DNA of 64,000 nt from Leptospira broomii serovar Hurstbridge str. 5399 (GCF_000243715.2 NZ_AHMO02000004.1:374501-438500); one strand, 5' to 3'. Positions 31,888 to 40,704 are shown, counted from the stretch's first letter. Translations and numbers: made by a program. Notes: generated from the sequence alone by a model not told the origin.

Positions 31888-31910
31888 ATATTGAAAACTG
31901 TTTCCAATAT
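31888..31910. promoter_or_regulatory. 23-bp imperfect palindrome, candidate operator of cysK
   Basis: Half-sites ATATTGAAAAC and GTTTCCAATAT flank a central T and match at 10 of 11 positions as inverted repeats. The site is 45 bp upstream of the cysK start and overlaps a plausible promoter (TTGATA at 31883-31888 and AATATA about 17 bases later). This position fits a repressor operator. The regulator is unknown. Confidence 0.4.
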
Positions 31911-31955
31911 AGTAGCAAATGACCGGAATCAAAGTTGGAAAGGTAGGAACAAGCA

Positions 31956-32885
31956 ATGAAAGCAAATAATATCTTAGAGACTATAGGAAATACTCCTCAT
32001 GTGAAGATTAATCGTCTCTTCGATTCAAAACACTCCGTTTACGCTAAACTTGAGCGATCTAACCCCGGCGGTTCTATTAAAGATCGTATTGCTCTTTCTA
32101 TGATCGAAGACGCGGAGAAGAGTGGAAAATTAACGAAAAATACCGTGATCATCGAACCTACTTCCGGAAACACCGGAATAGGACTGGCGCTAGTCGCGGC
32201 CGTAAAAGGATACCGATTGATTCTCGTTATGCCCGAATCAATGAGCGTCGAGAGAAGAAGAATCATGGCGGCCTATGGAGCAGAATTTGATCTTACTCCC
32301 CGAGAAAAAGGAATGCCTGGTGCGATCGAGCGTGCGAAGCAGCTTGTGTCCGAGAATCATAATTCATGGATGCCCCAGCAGTTCGAAAATGAAGCCAATA
32401 TTCAAGTTCACATAGAGACAACTGCCGCTGAAATCTTAAAAGATTTTCCGAACGGGGTAGATGTACTGATCACCGGAGTCGGAACGGGCGGTCACATCAC
32501 CGGCGTTGCGAAAGTTCTGAAAGAGAAATTTCCGAAAACAAAAGTCTATGCAGTAGAACCGGAGGCTTCTCCAGTTATTTCGGGAGGAAAACCGGGACCC
32601 CATCCGATTCAAGGAATCGGCGCTGGATTTATTCCTAAAAACCTGCATGTGGATCTATTAGACGGAGTCATCCAAGTATCCAAAGATGAAGCTTTTGCAT
32701 ATGCTTTGCGTGCTGCACGCGAAGAAGGAATTTTCTTGGGAGTTTCTTCCGGGGCCTCGCTTGCCGCCGTAGCTAAAAAACTACCGGATATTGCAGAAGG
32801 TTCAACGGTTCTTACTTTCAATTATGATACCGGAGAGAGATATCTTTCTATTGAAGGTTTGTTTCCGGTTCCTTCTAACGGTTAA
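31956..32885 (+). CDS. cysK: cysteine synthase (O-acetylserine sulfhydrylase)
   Basis: This PLP enzyme makes cysteine from O-acetylserine and sulfide. The 309-residue protein has the PLP lysine in [15 protein letters not shown] (near residue 42), the substrate loop [11 protein letters not shown], the phosphate loop [10 protein letters not shown] and the C-terminal [10 protein letters not shown]. The length is typical for CysK. A CBS-domain extension as in cystathionine beta-synthase is absent. AGGTAGGA lies upstream of the ATG. It is monocistronic: 227 bp of upstream regulatory DNA with a palindrome, and a strong terminator at 32946-32969. Confidence 0.95.
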   Translation: MKANNILETIGNTPHVKINRLFDSKHSVYAKLERSNPGGSIKDRIALSMIEDAEKSGKLTKNTVIIEPTSGNTGIGLALVAAVKGYRLILVMPESMSVERRRIMAAYGAEFDLTPREKGMPGAIERAKQLVSENHNSWMPQQFENEANIQVHIETTAAEILKDFPNGVDVLITGVGTGGHITGVAKVLKEKFPKTKVYAVEPEASPVISGGKPGPHPIQGIGAGFIPKNLHVDLLDGVIQVSKDEAFAYALRAAREEGIFLGVSSGASLAAVAKKLPDIAEGSTVLTFNYDTGERYLSIEGLFPVPSNG

Positions 32886-32945
32886 ATTAAATTTGCCGCG
32901 ACAAATAAGTCGACGGTGATTCGCCTTAAAAAAGCCCTACGAAAT

Positions 32946-32969
32946 CCCGGCAGTAGCCGGGTTTTTTTT
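32946..32969 (+). terminator. rho-independent terminator after cysK
   Basis: CCCGGC (32946-32951) pairs with GCCGGG (32956-32961) around an AGTA loop, followed by eight T residues (32962-32969). It lies 61 bp after the cysK stop. Confidence 0.85.
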
Positions 32970-33021
32970 GTCCTTCTTGGATTCGAGATTGAATCGATTT
33001 GATCGGTTTATTGTGAAAAGC

Positions 33022-33056
33022 GAGGGCCCACCCTTCCTGGGTGGGGGATGGGGGCG
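33022..33056 (-). repeat. inverted partial copy (D) of the GC-rich intergenic repeat core
   Basis: On the minus strand this reads CCCACCCAGGAAGGGTGGG, matching the hairpin core of the three full repeat copies at 33211-33252, 54683-54723 and 59636-59680. The stem is CCCACCC/GGGTGGG. It lacks the upstream GTRGGA hairpin and the GGTACCACC box, so it appears to be a core-only copy in the opposite orientation to the nearby full copy A. Confidence 0.6.
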
Positions 33057-33124
33057 GTTTTTCAGAAATAAAACTTTTATCAGAAAGACAGGCGACTGTC
33101 AATCTAAGTCCGAAATAAAAAAAA

Positions 33125-33252
33125 TGTGGGACCTCCTACACAAACAAATGTAGAAAAAGGATTTTCAATAATCGCAATTTGTGTTAAGCGGCTTGTTTCA
33201 TTCGGCTGCGGCGGTACCACCGACCGGCCCCCGCCCAGGAGGGGCGGGCACC
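33125..33252 (+). repeat. dispersed intergenic repeat, copy A
   Basis: Two parts: a short hairpin TGTGGGACCTCCTACA at 33125-33140, and a GC-rich part at 33211-33252 starting GCGGTACCACC and containing the hairpin CCCGCCCAGGAGGGGCGGG. About 70 bases of unconserved sequence separate them. The same layout recurs at 54608-54723 and 59552-59680. It lies between cysK and the MpaB-type oxygenase gene in a 552-bp non-coding gap. Confidence 0.7.
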
Positions 33253-33273
33253 AAAACTTTTTCAAATTCAGAC

Positions 33274-33309
33274 CCAGGTAATTACTTTTATATAAAAGTA
33301 ATTACCTGG
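33274..33309. repeat. perfect 36-bp palindrome
   Basis: The half-site CCAGGTAATTACTTTTAT (33274-33291) is followed directly by its exact reverse complement (33292-33309), with no spacer. It sits 129 bp upstream of the MpaB-type oxygenase gene and 22 bp after repeat copy A. It could be an operator for a dimeric or tetrameric regulator, or a cruciform/hairpin element. There is no T-run after it, so it does not look like a terminator. Confidence 0.75.
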
Positions 33310-33437
33310 TGGCAAGGTGGTCGTTTGCTATCCAACCTATCGCGTATTTAGAAAAATTCTTGTGCAATCGACGTTCCATTTAGGATTAGCTTTTTGTAAA
33401 TGATTTCTCACGGTGATGAGAAGAGACGGGAATATAG

Positions 33438-34286
33438 ATGTTTGATCGATTACGAATTTTACGAGAAATTGGAAAGCTGGATCCGGAGAAAGATGCTCAT
33501 CGAATCGCATTTCTTTCCGGCAGCTACGATTTCCCACAGGATGTGGAAATTTCTTTGGCATTGGCATTTTTTCGCACTTACGCGATTCCTTCCATCGCGA
33601 AGATCCTAGATGAAACCAAGCAGTTCGAAAATTTCGGCCAAAAACGATATGATGATACTACTCTCGTCTTAGGAGAATTTTTGGAAAACGGATTGGATAG
33701 CGAAAACGGTCGAAGAGCGATTCGTCGCATGAATCAAATTCATAAGCAATATAAAATTAAGAACGAAGACTTTCTCTATACTCTTACCACTTTTATTTTT
33801 GAACCTTCTCGCTGGAATTCCCGGTTTGGTTGGAGAAAAAGTTCGCATCAGGAAAAATTAGCCAATTTCTATCTGTGGAGACGGATCGGTGAATTGATGA
33901 ATATCAAAGATCTGCCGAAGACATATGAACAGATGGAAGATTTTAATCGGACTTTCGAATCCAAGAATTTTAAACAGACGCCTGAAGGAGTAAGATTAGG
34001 AACGGCAACTTTACGGATTGCAGTAGGAAGATTGCCTAAAATTCCAGGACTTTCCTTTTTAGTCTCTCAAGTTTTATTTTCCTTAATGGACGCTCCATTG
34101 AGAGCTGCAATGGGATTTCCGAATCCTAATTTTCTGTTGCAATGGGTCACGATTGTTTCCTTTAAACTGAGGGCTTTTGTTCTCCGATATTTTTGGCCGC
34201 CGCGAAGGAAACCGTTCTTCGTTACTAAACGAAAGAACCCTACATATCCGGACGGATATTTGATTGAAAGCCTAGGTCCCTTCTAA
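33438..34286 (+). CDS. MpaB/rubber-oxygenase-like (DUF2236) protein
   Basis: The 282-residue protein resembles the DUF2236 family, whose characterised members include haem-dependent latex-clearing oxygenases and MpaB. Recognisable family segments are the SGSYDFPQDVEISLALAF start, the FGQKRYDDTTLVLGEFLENG region, and RRMNQIHKQYKIKNEDFLYT followed by FIFEPSRWNSRFGWR. A hydrophobic C-terminal region (FLLQWVTIVSFKLRAFVLRYF) may associate with the membrane. No haem ligand is assigned here. The gene stands alone after a repeat-rich gap and is followed 38 bp later by topA. Confidence 0.72.
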   Translation: MFDRLRILREIGKLDPEKDAHRIAFLSGSYDFPQDVEISLALAFFRTYAIPSIAKILDETKQFENFGQKRYDDTTLVLGEFLENGLDSENGRRAIRRMNQIHKQYKIKNEDFLYTLTTFIFEPSRWNSRFGWRKSSHQEKLANFYLWRRIGELMNIKDLPKTYEQMEDFNRTFESKNFKQTPEGVRLGTATLRIAVGRLPKIPGLSFLVSQVLFSLMDAPLRAAMGFPNPNFLLQWVTIVSFKLRAFVLRYFWPPRRKPFFVTKRKNPTYPDGYLIESLGPF

Positions 34287-34324
34287 AAAGTACAGGCGGG
34301 TCGACTTTATCGACACGTCTTACG

Positions 34325-36169
34325 ATGCCTCAACTTTTACTCGTAGAATCTCCCACGAAAGTTCGGACTTTGTCCTCCTACTTAGGTGACGATTTTCAAA
34401 TTCTAGCGACTTTCGGCCATCTTGTGGATCTACCTTCGGATCGATTAGGCGTGGATATCTCTCATGATTTTTTACCCGAGTATGAGCTCTTACCTGGCAA
34501 GAAAAAAGTTTTGGCTCAGATTTTGAAAGCGGCTAAGGCTGCCGATCGGATTTTCATAGCTACCGATCCGGATCGAGAGGGAGAATTTATCGGATCCATC
34601 TTATCCGAGAGAATCGGCAAGCCTGCGTCGGTGAAGAGAGTCAAATTCAGGGAGATCAGTAAAATTGCGGTTTTAGAAGCAGTATCTCATCCGATCGACA
34701 TCGATTCTCGCTTGGTGGAATCGCAGGTCACTCGAAGGATCCTAGATCGATTGATTGGATACAAAATTAGCCCTTTTCTATGGAAGGCAATTTCTTCCGG
34801 GTTGTCGGCGGGTAGGGTTCAGTCCGTTGCTTTGAAATGGATTTGCGAGAGGGAGGCTACTATCAGAGCTTTTCTACCCAAGGATTCGTGGGAGGTGATT
34901 GCAAAAGTTCATTTTTCGCCGGAGAAAGAAGATTTTATTTTATTTCACCGGAAGAACGGAGCGTTCGAAACCGAAGAGGAATGCGTAACCTCTTTGCAAA
35001 ATCTTTTAGACCAAAATGCAGAATTAAAGATTATAGATCGTTCCGAAAAAAAGGGAAAAACTCTCCCACCTGCGCCTTTTACTACCGCTAGTCTTCAACA
35101 AGAAGCATTCCGTTTTTTTAAATTTCCGGCATCAAAGACGTTGAAATTGGCTCAGTCTCTATACGAAGGAGTAGATCTCGGAAACGGAAAACGCCAAGGC
35201 TTAATTACTTATATGAGAACCGATTCGGCTCGGATTTCCACTCAGGCTCGACTCGCTCTCAAAAAAGAGGCTATCCTATCCTTTGGCGCGGAATTTGTAT
35301 CGTCGGAAGATTTGTCTCACAGGGAAAGAAAGACGAAAGGGAAGACGCAAGACGCTCATGAAGCCATACGTCCAGTCGACCCCACTTTAACTCCTAAAGA
35401 CATTCAACATCTTGCCGAACGTTCTTTGAATAAAGACGCGAAGAAGCTATATGAATTGATTTGGAAACGATCTCTCGCCTCCCAAATGAAACCGGAAACC
35501 TGGATTCGAATCCAGTTTCAGGCGGACGCGTGCTCCGAAGTATGGATTGGAGAGACAAAACGGACGGAATTTCCGGGATACAGAATCGTTTACGGAGCTA
35601 CTCAGGAAATCCTACCTCTCTGGAAGGTCGGAGAAATACTATCTCCTACAAAATGGGAGATGCAAAAGAAAACTACGGAACCTCCTCCTCGCTATACCGA
35701 AGCGACTCTAGTTGCGAAGATGGAAAAGGAAGGGATAGGTCGACCATCCACATATGCAAATATATTAGAAACTCTTTATAAACGAAATTATGCTATCCGG
35801 GATAAAATCGGGATTTTAGCCACCAATCTCGGAGAAAAAGTGAATTCGTTCCTGCAAAAAGCCTTTCCGGATTTGTTTCGAGACGGATTTACGGCCGATA
35901 TGGAAATGAAATTGGATCATGTCGCGGAGGGTTCGGTTTCTCGAGCTCAGTTACTTACCGATTTTTACTCGAAATTAGAGACGGTTCTAAAGGGCGCCGA
36001 TATAAAATCGGTTTCCTCTGAATGGAAAAAAACATCCAAGACTGCACTAGGTTACGGCATTTGTCCGGTATGCGGAAAAGGTCAGAGAATTCGGAAACGA
36101 TCCTCCAAAAAAAAGGAATATTTCATCTGTTCGCGGTTTCCGGAATGCGATTATGCGGAGTATTTATAA
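34325..36169 (+). CDS. topA: DNA topoisomerase I (type IA)
   Basis: This enzyme relaxes negatively supercoiled DNA through a 5'-phosphotyrosine link. The 614-residue protein has an N-terminal TOPRIM domain (LLLVESPTKVRTLSSYLG, then ATDPDREGEFIG), the active-site Tyr296 in GLITYMRTDSARIS, the PLQ-type hinge region and KMEKEGIGRPSTYANI. A single C-terminal four-cysteine zinc ribbon (CPVCGKG, then CSRFPECDY) is present, fewer than the usual several, so the protein is short for TopA. A TopB-type enzyme is less likely given the TOPRIM and GRPSTYA motifs. Confidence 0.9.
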   Translation: MPQLLLVESPTKVRTLSSYLGDDFQILATFGHLVDLPSDRLGVDISHDFLPEYELLPGKKKVLAQILKAAKAADRIFIATDPDREGEFIGSILSERIGKPASVKRVKFREISKIAVLEAVSHPIDIDSRLVESQVTRRILDRLIGYKISPFLWKAISSGLSAGRVQSVALKWICEREATIRAFLPKDSWEVIAKVHFSPEKEDFILFHRKNGAFETEEECVTSLQNLLDQNAELKIIDRSEKKGKTLPPAPFTTASLQQEAFRFFKFPASKTLKLAQSLYEGVDLGNGKRQGLITYMRTDSARISTQARLALKKEAILSFGAEFVSSEDLSHRERKTKGKTQDAHEAIRPVDPTLTPKDIQHLAERSLNKDAKKLYELIWKRSLASQMKPETWIRIQFQADACSEVWIGETKRTEFPGYRIVYGATQEILPLWKVGEILSPTKWEMQKKTTEPPPRYTEATLVAKMEKEGIGRPSTYANILETLYKRNYAIRDKIGILATNLGEKVNSFLQKAFPDLFRDGFTADMEMKLDHVAEGSVSRAQLLTDFYSKLETVLKGADIKSVSSEWKKTSKTALGYGICPVCGKGQRIRKRSSKKKEYFICSRFPECDYAEYL

Positions 36170-36180
36170 TTAGATTCTTT

Positions 36181-36978
36181 TTAAGATCGATCGGCAATGG
36201 CGACCCAGGTTCCGTTTCGATTTTCCGCTAGAACTTTGCGGTCGTAGAGATTCGTTAACCTTTCCGAGGTGAACGCTTCGCCTATCATACCGGAATATAA
36301 AATTTTTCCGGATTTTAAAAGCGCAGCGTGCTCGTAAAACGGCGGAATTTCGTCCAAGCGATGCGTGATATAGATCGAAGTAAAGTTTCGATTCTTCTTA
36401 TAACCGTCCAAAAAATCGATGAACTCTTCGCGAGCCGTTAAATCTAATCCCGAGCAAGGCTCGTCAAGTATAACGAAATCCGGGGATGTTGACATCGCTC
36501 TCAAAAACAAAACCTTCTTCTTTTCTCCGGAGGAAAGAGTTCGAAACAACTGTTTGCGTTTTGCCCCCATTCCATGTTCTTCTAGAATGCGATCCGCTTC
36601 CTTTTCTTCCCAAGCGTCAGGGTCTCGATAATACCCGATAGTATGAAAGAAACCGGTAAGAAGTACGTCGAACACGGTTAAGCTTCTTTGCAGAGCGCTT
36701 TCCTGTTGGGACGAATCTAAAATGCCGATTTTGTTCCTCAATTCTTGGATGGGCACCTCTCCGAACGCCTCTCCGAACAATTCGATTCGCCCAGCAGTCG
36801 GCCAGTCCGTTCCATAAATTAAATTGACAAGAGTCGTCTTACCTGCGCCGTTTCTACCTAATAAAACCCAATGCTCGTTGGGGTTGATTCTTAGATCGAT
36901 TCCTTCTAAAATCGGCGTTCCGGAGCGAAAGAACCGGATTCCTTTCAGATTTAACAGTGATTGCTCAGTTTTCTTCAT
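36181..36978 (-). CDS. ABC transporter ATP-binding protein (stand-alone)
   Basis: This 265-residue ATPase has Walker A GRNGAGKTTLVN near residue 40, a Q-loop region (LDSSQQESALQ), the ABC signature LSSGEKKKVLFLRA and Walker B FVILDEPCSGLDLTARE, with the switch His in YITHRLDE. It resembles the ModF/YlmA-type single ATPases encoded away from a permease; none is nearby. It overlaps the 3' end of the upstream HDOD gene by 14 bases, so both are probably co-transcribed. Substrate is unknown. Confidence 0.85.
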   Translation of the reverse strand: MKKTEQSLLNLKGIRFFRSGTPILEGIDLRINPNEHWVLLGRNGAGKTTLVNLIYGTDWPTAGRIELFGEAFGEVPIQELRNKIGILDSSQQESALQRSLTVFDVLLTGFFHTIGYYRDPDAWEEKEADRILEEHGMGAKRKQLFRTLSSGEKKKVLFLRAMSTSPDFVILDEPCSGLDLTAREEFIDFLDGYKKNRNFTSIYITHRLDEIPPFYEHAALLKSGKILYSGMIGEAFTSERLTNLYDRKVLAENRNGTWVAIADRS

Positions 36979-38446
36979 TCGCGATCTCGTAAGCCTTAGT
37001 CAATCTTTCGCAAGTCTCTTCAAACTTCTGTTTATCGTCCAGTTCGAACTTGCGAAGGATATTAGAGTCGACGGCATAATAAGAGACTTTCCGTTCCGTA
37101 AAATCACTCATCATATTTGCAAGATATACTGTTTCGACTAGGTCGGCGTAAATCGTTCCGTACGTCATGAAAGGACGATGATGAAACTCTATCATATTGA
37201 CGAGGTCAGGCGGAAAATCCCACTTCCGAGCTAGCATTCCTCCGAGTGTTGGATGAGATATTCCGATCGAGATTTCTTCAAAGATCGTAGAATTGGTTAA
37301 GTCTCGATGTTTTTGGAATGCGCTCAGTTTTCTGAATAGATTCGGATCGAGAGCAAGCAAAACGAACTTACCTAAATCATGGAGTAATGCTCCTGCGGCG
37401 GCTATATCCGCTAGCTTAACGAGACCCGCTCTTTGGGAAACTTGTCGAGCTAAATAGCTAGTTAGGTTGGAATGATTCCAAACCTCTTGCAGCTTGGTAT
37501 ATCGTCCTTCCATAATTTTTCTGACGCCTGAAACATAGAGAAGGTTTCTAACGTTTTTGAGACCGACGACCTTGACTGCTTGAACGATCGTATTTACTTT
37601 GTTCCGGCTCGCAAAACCGGCGGAGTTTGAAAGTTTAAGAAGGTCTGCACTGAGAGCCGGATTTCTTTCTATCTCATTTGCGATCACTCCCATATCAGAA
37701 TCGGCGTTATTGCAAAGGCTGATGATTTTCGTAAGAGTATTGGGAAGCGGGGGAAGTCCTTCAATTTCGGTGAAAATTCGATCTTTCAATTTTGTCGTGA
37801 CTTCCAACGGAACGATCTGTTTCGGAATCACTAAAGTCGCTCGAGTCATTTTCCCGTCGGATTCGATCTTGAACTTATCGATTCCAATTCCCGAATTTTT
37901 TAAAAGAAGTTGGATGAGAACGATTCCAAGTCCGGCGCTTTCTTGACTATCCGCCATGGTAAGGAAGGCTTCCGATAAATCGTTGAATTTACTGGCGGAT
38001 TCTAGTCGAGCTTTGATTCGTTCGGATTCCTGCCGAAGAAGGGGGGCATCATTTTCCACTAGAAAAATCAAATTTTGATTCAGAATTTTGGCGCGTAGAC
38101 GAACCGAAAAATTAGAACCTTTCAAGACCGGTTCCTGTTCGTCCCATTTGTGAATGATCTCCTCTTGAAATCGTTTCATTCCACGTTGGTATTGAACCGA
38201 ATCGGAAATATTCAAACCTTCCGACAAAAAGAAGATTCTCTTTGCATTGGCCTTATTAGCATTCATCAGAAGCTCTTTTAGAATCGTGGAGATTACTTCC
38301 GTGAGAAAAAGACGGTCCAAATGTCCGAGAATTTGCAATAAGAGCAAGTAAATCTGTTGGTGGTCCTCATCGGAAATAAATCTATATTCGATATCAATTT
38401 CTTTCCCTGTGGAAAGCGAATCCGCATATTCTGAGACATTCAACAT
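36965..38446 (-). CDS. HDOD signalling protein with GHKL-like N-terminal domain
   Basis: The frame is open further upstream, but ATG 38446 (MLNVSEYADSLSTGK) with GAGG just ahead gives 493 residues. The first half contains a histidine-kinase-like ATP-binding region (ILKELLMNANKANAKRI as N box, SAGLGIVLIQLLLKNSGIG as G-box-like). The second half is an HDOD domain (IEGLPPLPNTLTKIISLCNN, then AAAGALLHDLGKFVLLAL). HDOD proteins are usually non-enzymatic signalling scaffolds. The HATPase-HDOD fusion suggests it links partner-switch or kinase-like signalling to another output. No transmembrane segment is seen. Confidence 0.8.
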   Translation of the reverse strand: MLNVSEYADSLSTGKEIDIEYRFISDEDHQQIYLLLLQILGHLDRLFLTEVISTILKELLMNANKANAKRIFFLSEGLNISDSVQYQRGMKRFQEEIIHKWDEQEPVLKGSNFSVRLRAKILNQNLIFLVENDAPLLRQESERIKARLESASKFNDLSEAFLTMADSQESAGLGIVLIQLLLKNSGIGIDKFKIESDGKMTRATLVIPKQIVPLEVTTKLKDRIFTEIEGLPPLPNTLTKIISLCNNADSDMGVIANEIERNPALSADLLKLSNSAGFASRNKVNTIVQAVKVVGLKNVRNLLYVSGVRKIMEGRYTKLQEVWNHSNLTSYLARQVSQRAGLVKLADIAAAGALLHDLGKFVLLALDPNLFRKLSAFQKHRDLTNSTIFEEISIGISHPTLGGMLARKWDFPPDLVNMIEFHHRPFMTYGTIYADLVETVYLANMMSDFTERKVSYYAVDSNILRKFELDDKQKFEETCERLTKAYEIANEEN

Positions 38447-38563
38447 TCGCCTCAAATTTAGGTTGGAACCTCGCACTCGCAAGAAAAAAAATGCGATCGC
38501 CGGAATCCGATTCGGAACCGTTTGTCCGGGAGAAAGGATATACTTTTTTCTACAGGAGGCCGA

Positions 38564-38857
38564 ATGGAAATGGATGGAGACCAGGAAAAAGACGGATTGA
38601 AACTTGCAGACGGCGCGTCTAACCAAGATCTCCAAAAGGAACTCCAATACTTTTTGGAGAATCGGTTAGACGGTCTTCTTGCAGAAGCGGAGAAGCTCCG
38701 GGTCGTAAAGGGCATGAGGCGTGCAGGAACCCGACAATTGCGTAAAAAGACACTGCATCCCGACAAAGGCCAAAGGAATTTGCCTTTTTTGTGGCCACTT
38801 CCTGAGCGTTCTGAGGAAGATATCCCGTTTTCAAAAGTTTCGGGCGAAGAGCTTTGA
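38564..38857 (+). CDS. small charged hypothetical protein
   Basis: I do not recognise this 97-residue protein. The frame could start at 38522, but the strong AGGAGG at 38554-38559 fits ATG 38564. The product is very polar, with an amphipathic helical region (QKELQYFLENRLDGLLAEAEK) and a basic middle (RRAGTRQLRKKT). It is divergent from the HDOD gene with 117 bp between starts, and is followed by a hairpin terminator at 38866-38894. Confidence 0.6.
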   Translation: MEMDGDQEKDGLKLADGASNQDLQKELQYFLENRLDGLLAEAEKLRVVKGMRRAGTRQLRKKTLHPDKGQRNLPFLWPLPERSEEDIPFSKVSGEEL

Positions 38858-38865
38858 TTCTCCTG

Positions 38866-38894
38866 AAAATCAACCTAGAAGTTTGATTTTTTTA
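38866..38894 (+). terminator. rho-independent terminator
   Basis: AAAATCAA (38866-38873) pairs with TTGATTTT (38883-38890) and is followed by further T residues. It lies 8 bases after the stop of the small gene at 38564-38857. Confidence 0.65.
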
Positions 38895-38953
38895 TGTTCT
38901 CATTAGGTAAATAAGGATGGACAGAGCTAAGGAGACAGGTAGGGTATAGATGA

Positions 38954-39199
38954 ATGGATAGCAGCTTCTATTACGAAGACGCCCCCCAGGATGAACCGGA
39001 AAAACGCGATATTTTAGATATCATGGATTCCTACCGGTACATGAATTCTTCCTATTTCTTTGATTTTCTCTCAGATGGTCGTTGGGACCATGGAAAAGGT
39101 TGGGTAGAAAAGCATATCAACCGAGACCAGTGGTCTACTCGCTTTGTTCCCGGGAGTATCGATCGATACCGAAAACCTAGGGATTCTTCTAAACTTTAA
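38954..39199 (+). CDS. small hypothetical protein, aromatic and acidic
   Basis: This 81-residue protein is not recognised. It is rich in Asp, Tyr and Trp (SSFYYEDAPQDEPEKRDILD, then WDHGKGWVEKHINRDQWS), with no membrane segment. It looks like a genuine protein by composition, and sits between two hairpin terminators (38866-38894 and 39241-39267), which suggests its own small transcription unit. The Shine-Dalgarno sequence is weak. Confidence 0.5.
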   Translation: MDSSFYYEDAPQDEPEKRDILDIMDSYRYMNSSYFFDFLSDGRWDHGKGWVEKHINRDQWSTRFVPGSIDRYRKPRDSSKL

Positions 39200-39240
39200 T
39201 CATATTAATCATAGCGCTCAGTTACTGCGCGAACTCATAA

Positions 39241-39267
39241 AAAAAGGACCTTTTTAGGTCCTTTTTT
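39241..39267. terminator. bidirectional terminator
   Basis: AAAAAGGACCT (39241-39251) pairs perfectly with AGGTCCTTTTT (39256-39266) around a TTTT loop, with A-runs on the left and T-runs on the right. It can end transcription of the 81-residue gene from the left and of the exported-protein gene from the right. Confidence 0.85.
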
Positions 39268-39294
39268 TATTTCCAACTTTGCCTTCGGTCGCGA

Positions 39295-40146
39295 TCAATT
39301 CACTAGCTTTAACCCATTGATGTCTATAATTTTACGATAAACTAGCTTGTTCTTTTCCTTTTGTGGATTAAAGATCAATACGGCTATTTTATTGAAAGTG
39401 AAGTAACCTGGACGATATTCGGTGTAGTGGTGAGAAAAGATCGTGGTCTTGTATTTTGCGTTATAGATCGTATAAGTATGTTTGCTTAACGACTCGTGAC
39501 GCTGCTTTTGGAGGTCTTCCGGAGTTTGTGCCACAAAATTGCTGATCAGTACCTTATCTTTGGTCGGGCCAGCTTCCCCGTAAAGTGTGATCGGCAATGC
39601 GGTCTGAGGATTATTGGTCAAGTAATGAACGAGTTCGTTAAAGGAAGGATTTCCTAACTTCGCTTTTTCACCGCGGACCAATTTATCTTCGTACTTTTTC
39701 TTGATTTCATTATAACGTTGGTCTCCCCAGACAACTTTATTGTCCACTGGACTTGGCATTAAATTGTGAAAGTTTACTACTTTTACATCTTCTTCCACAT
39801 CATAAGTACGCCATTTTGGAAATGGGACTAATTCGCGATGGTCGTCTACTTTGGCGGTGGATGTTTCATTTAAAGCAAGAACGTAAATGGAAAAGTTTGC
39901 AGGATCGAAATCTCTGTTTTCCAATTCGATCATAACGTCCACGAATTCCCCTTTTCCGTTATCTGAATGTCTGCGGAAAAAGGAAACTTCCTTAACGAGC
40001 AATCGATCGTCGTAATAAGCGAGAGGGTAGAATTCCACCCCGGAACCGGAATTAGCAGCGGTCGGCTTCTCCGCGTTCTGCCCGGATGCGGCGGTACCTA
40101 AGATAAATAATACTAAGGCGAAGGAGAATTTTGCAACGGATTTCAT
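39295..40146 (-). CDS. exported hypothetical protein
   Basis: I do not recognise a named family. ATG 40146 gives MKSVAKFSFALVLFILGTAA then SGQNAEKP, a signal peptide with an AxG/AxA-type cleavage region; TTG 40176 is an alternative start 10 codons upstream. The mature protein (about 260 residues) is beta-rich with many Tyr and Lys residues (EFYPLAYYDDRLLVKEVSFF, YFTFNKIAVLIFNP) and no further membrane segment, so it is probably periplasmic or surface-associated. It stands alone, between a terminator and panD. Confidence 0.7.
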   Translation of the reverse strand: MKSVAKFSFALVLFILGTAASGQNAEKPTAANSGSGVEFYPLAYYDDRLLVKEVSFFRRHSDNGKGEFVDVMIELENRDFDPANFSIYVLALNETSTAKVDDHRELVPFPKWRTYDVEEDVKVVNFHNLMPSPVDNKVVWGDQRYNEIKKKYEDKLVRGEKAKLGNPSFNELVHYLTNNPQTALPITLYGEAGPTKDKVLISNFVAQTPEDLQKQRHESLSKHTYTIYNAKYKTTIFSHHYTEYRPGYFTFNKIAVLIFNPQKEKNKLVYRKIIDINGLKLVN

Positions 40147-40333
40147 GCGTGTACTGATCCCAATACGGTTCTTCAAATTAAATATCGACCAATAATCCCC
40201 GAAACTTAGCCGGAACTTCCGGTTTTTTAGGAAAAACTCGCCGGGTTTAAGTCTTCTCTTGAAATATTTTTCTATTTTAACCGGATCGGAAAATTCGTCC
40301 AGCGAGAATGTTGACCCTTTTTAGAGGTCCAGG

Positions 40334-40690
40334 TCAGATCTTTTTGATATGATTTTTTTCGTCCACTAGGACGACTTTAGGCTGGTATCCCTTAGGAAGT
40401 TCTTTTTCCTCCAAGGAACCGTATGAGATGATAATTACCTTATCGCCTTTCATGCCGAGACGTGCGGCAGCCCCATTCAGGCAAATTTCTCCCGAACCGC
40501 GTTTGCCTTCGATCAGATATGTCTCGAATCTCGCCCCGTTATTTACGTTAACGACGGATACCTTTTCGTAGGGAAACATTCCGGCAGCATCCACCAAATC
40601 CATATCTACGGTTAGGCTCCCCTCGTAATTGAGGTCTGCGTCCGTAACCGTCGCGCGGTGTATTTTGCCTTTACAAACCGTTATAAGCAT
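40334..40690 (-). CDS. panD: aspartate 1-decarboxylase precursor
   Basis: PanD makes beta-alanine for pantothenate and CoA synthesis. The 118-residue proenzyme has the self-cleavage site Gly24-Ser25 in [12 protein letters not shown], which gives the pyruvoyl group, and the conserved [15 protein letters not shown] and [13 protein letters not shown] segments. Length is normal. The gene lies 14 bases downstream of a Panacea-domain gene on the same strand. Confidence 0.96.
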   Translation of the reverse strand: MLITVCKGKIHRATVTDADLNYEGSLTVDMDLVDAAGMFPYEKVSVVNVNNGARFETYLIEGKRGSGEICLNGAAARLGMKGDKVIIISYGSLEEKELPKGYQPKVVLVDEKNHIKKI

Positions 40691-40704
40691 GTTTCCCGCC
40701 TTAG

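Noticed and set aside
38447..38647. Upstream extension of the HDOD gene
   Set aside because: The 67 extra residues are not domain-like and run into the divergent gene at 38564. ATG 38446 has GAGG ahead.
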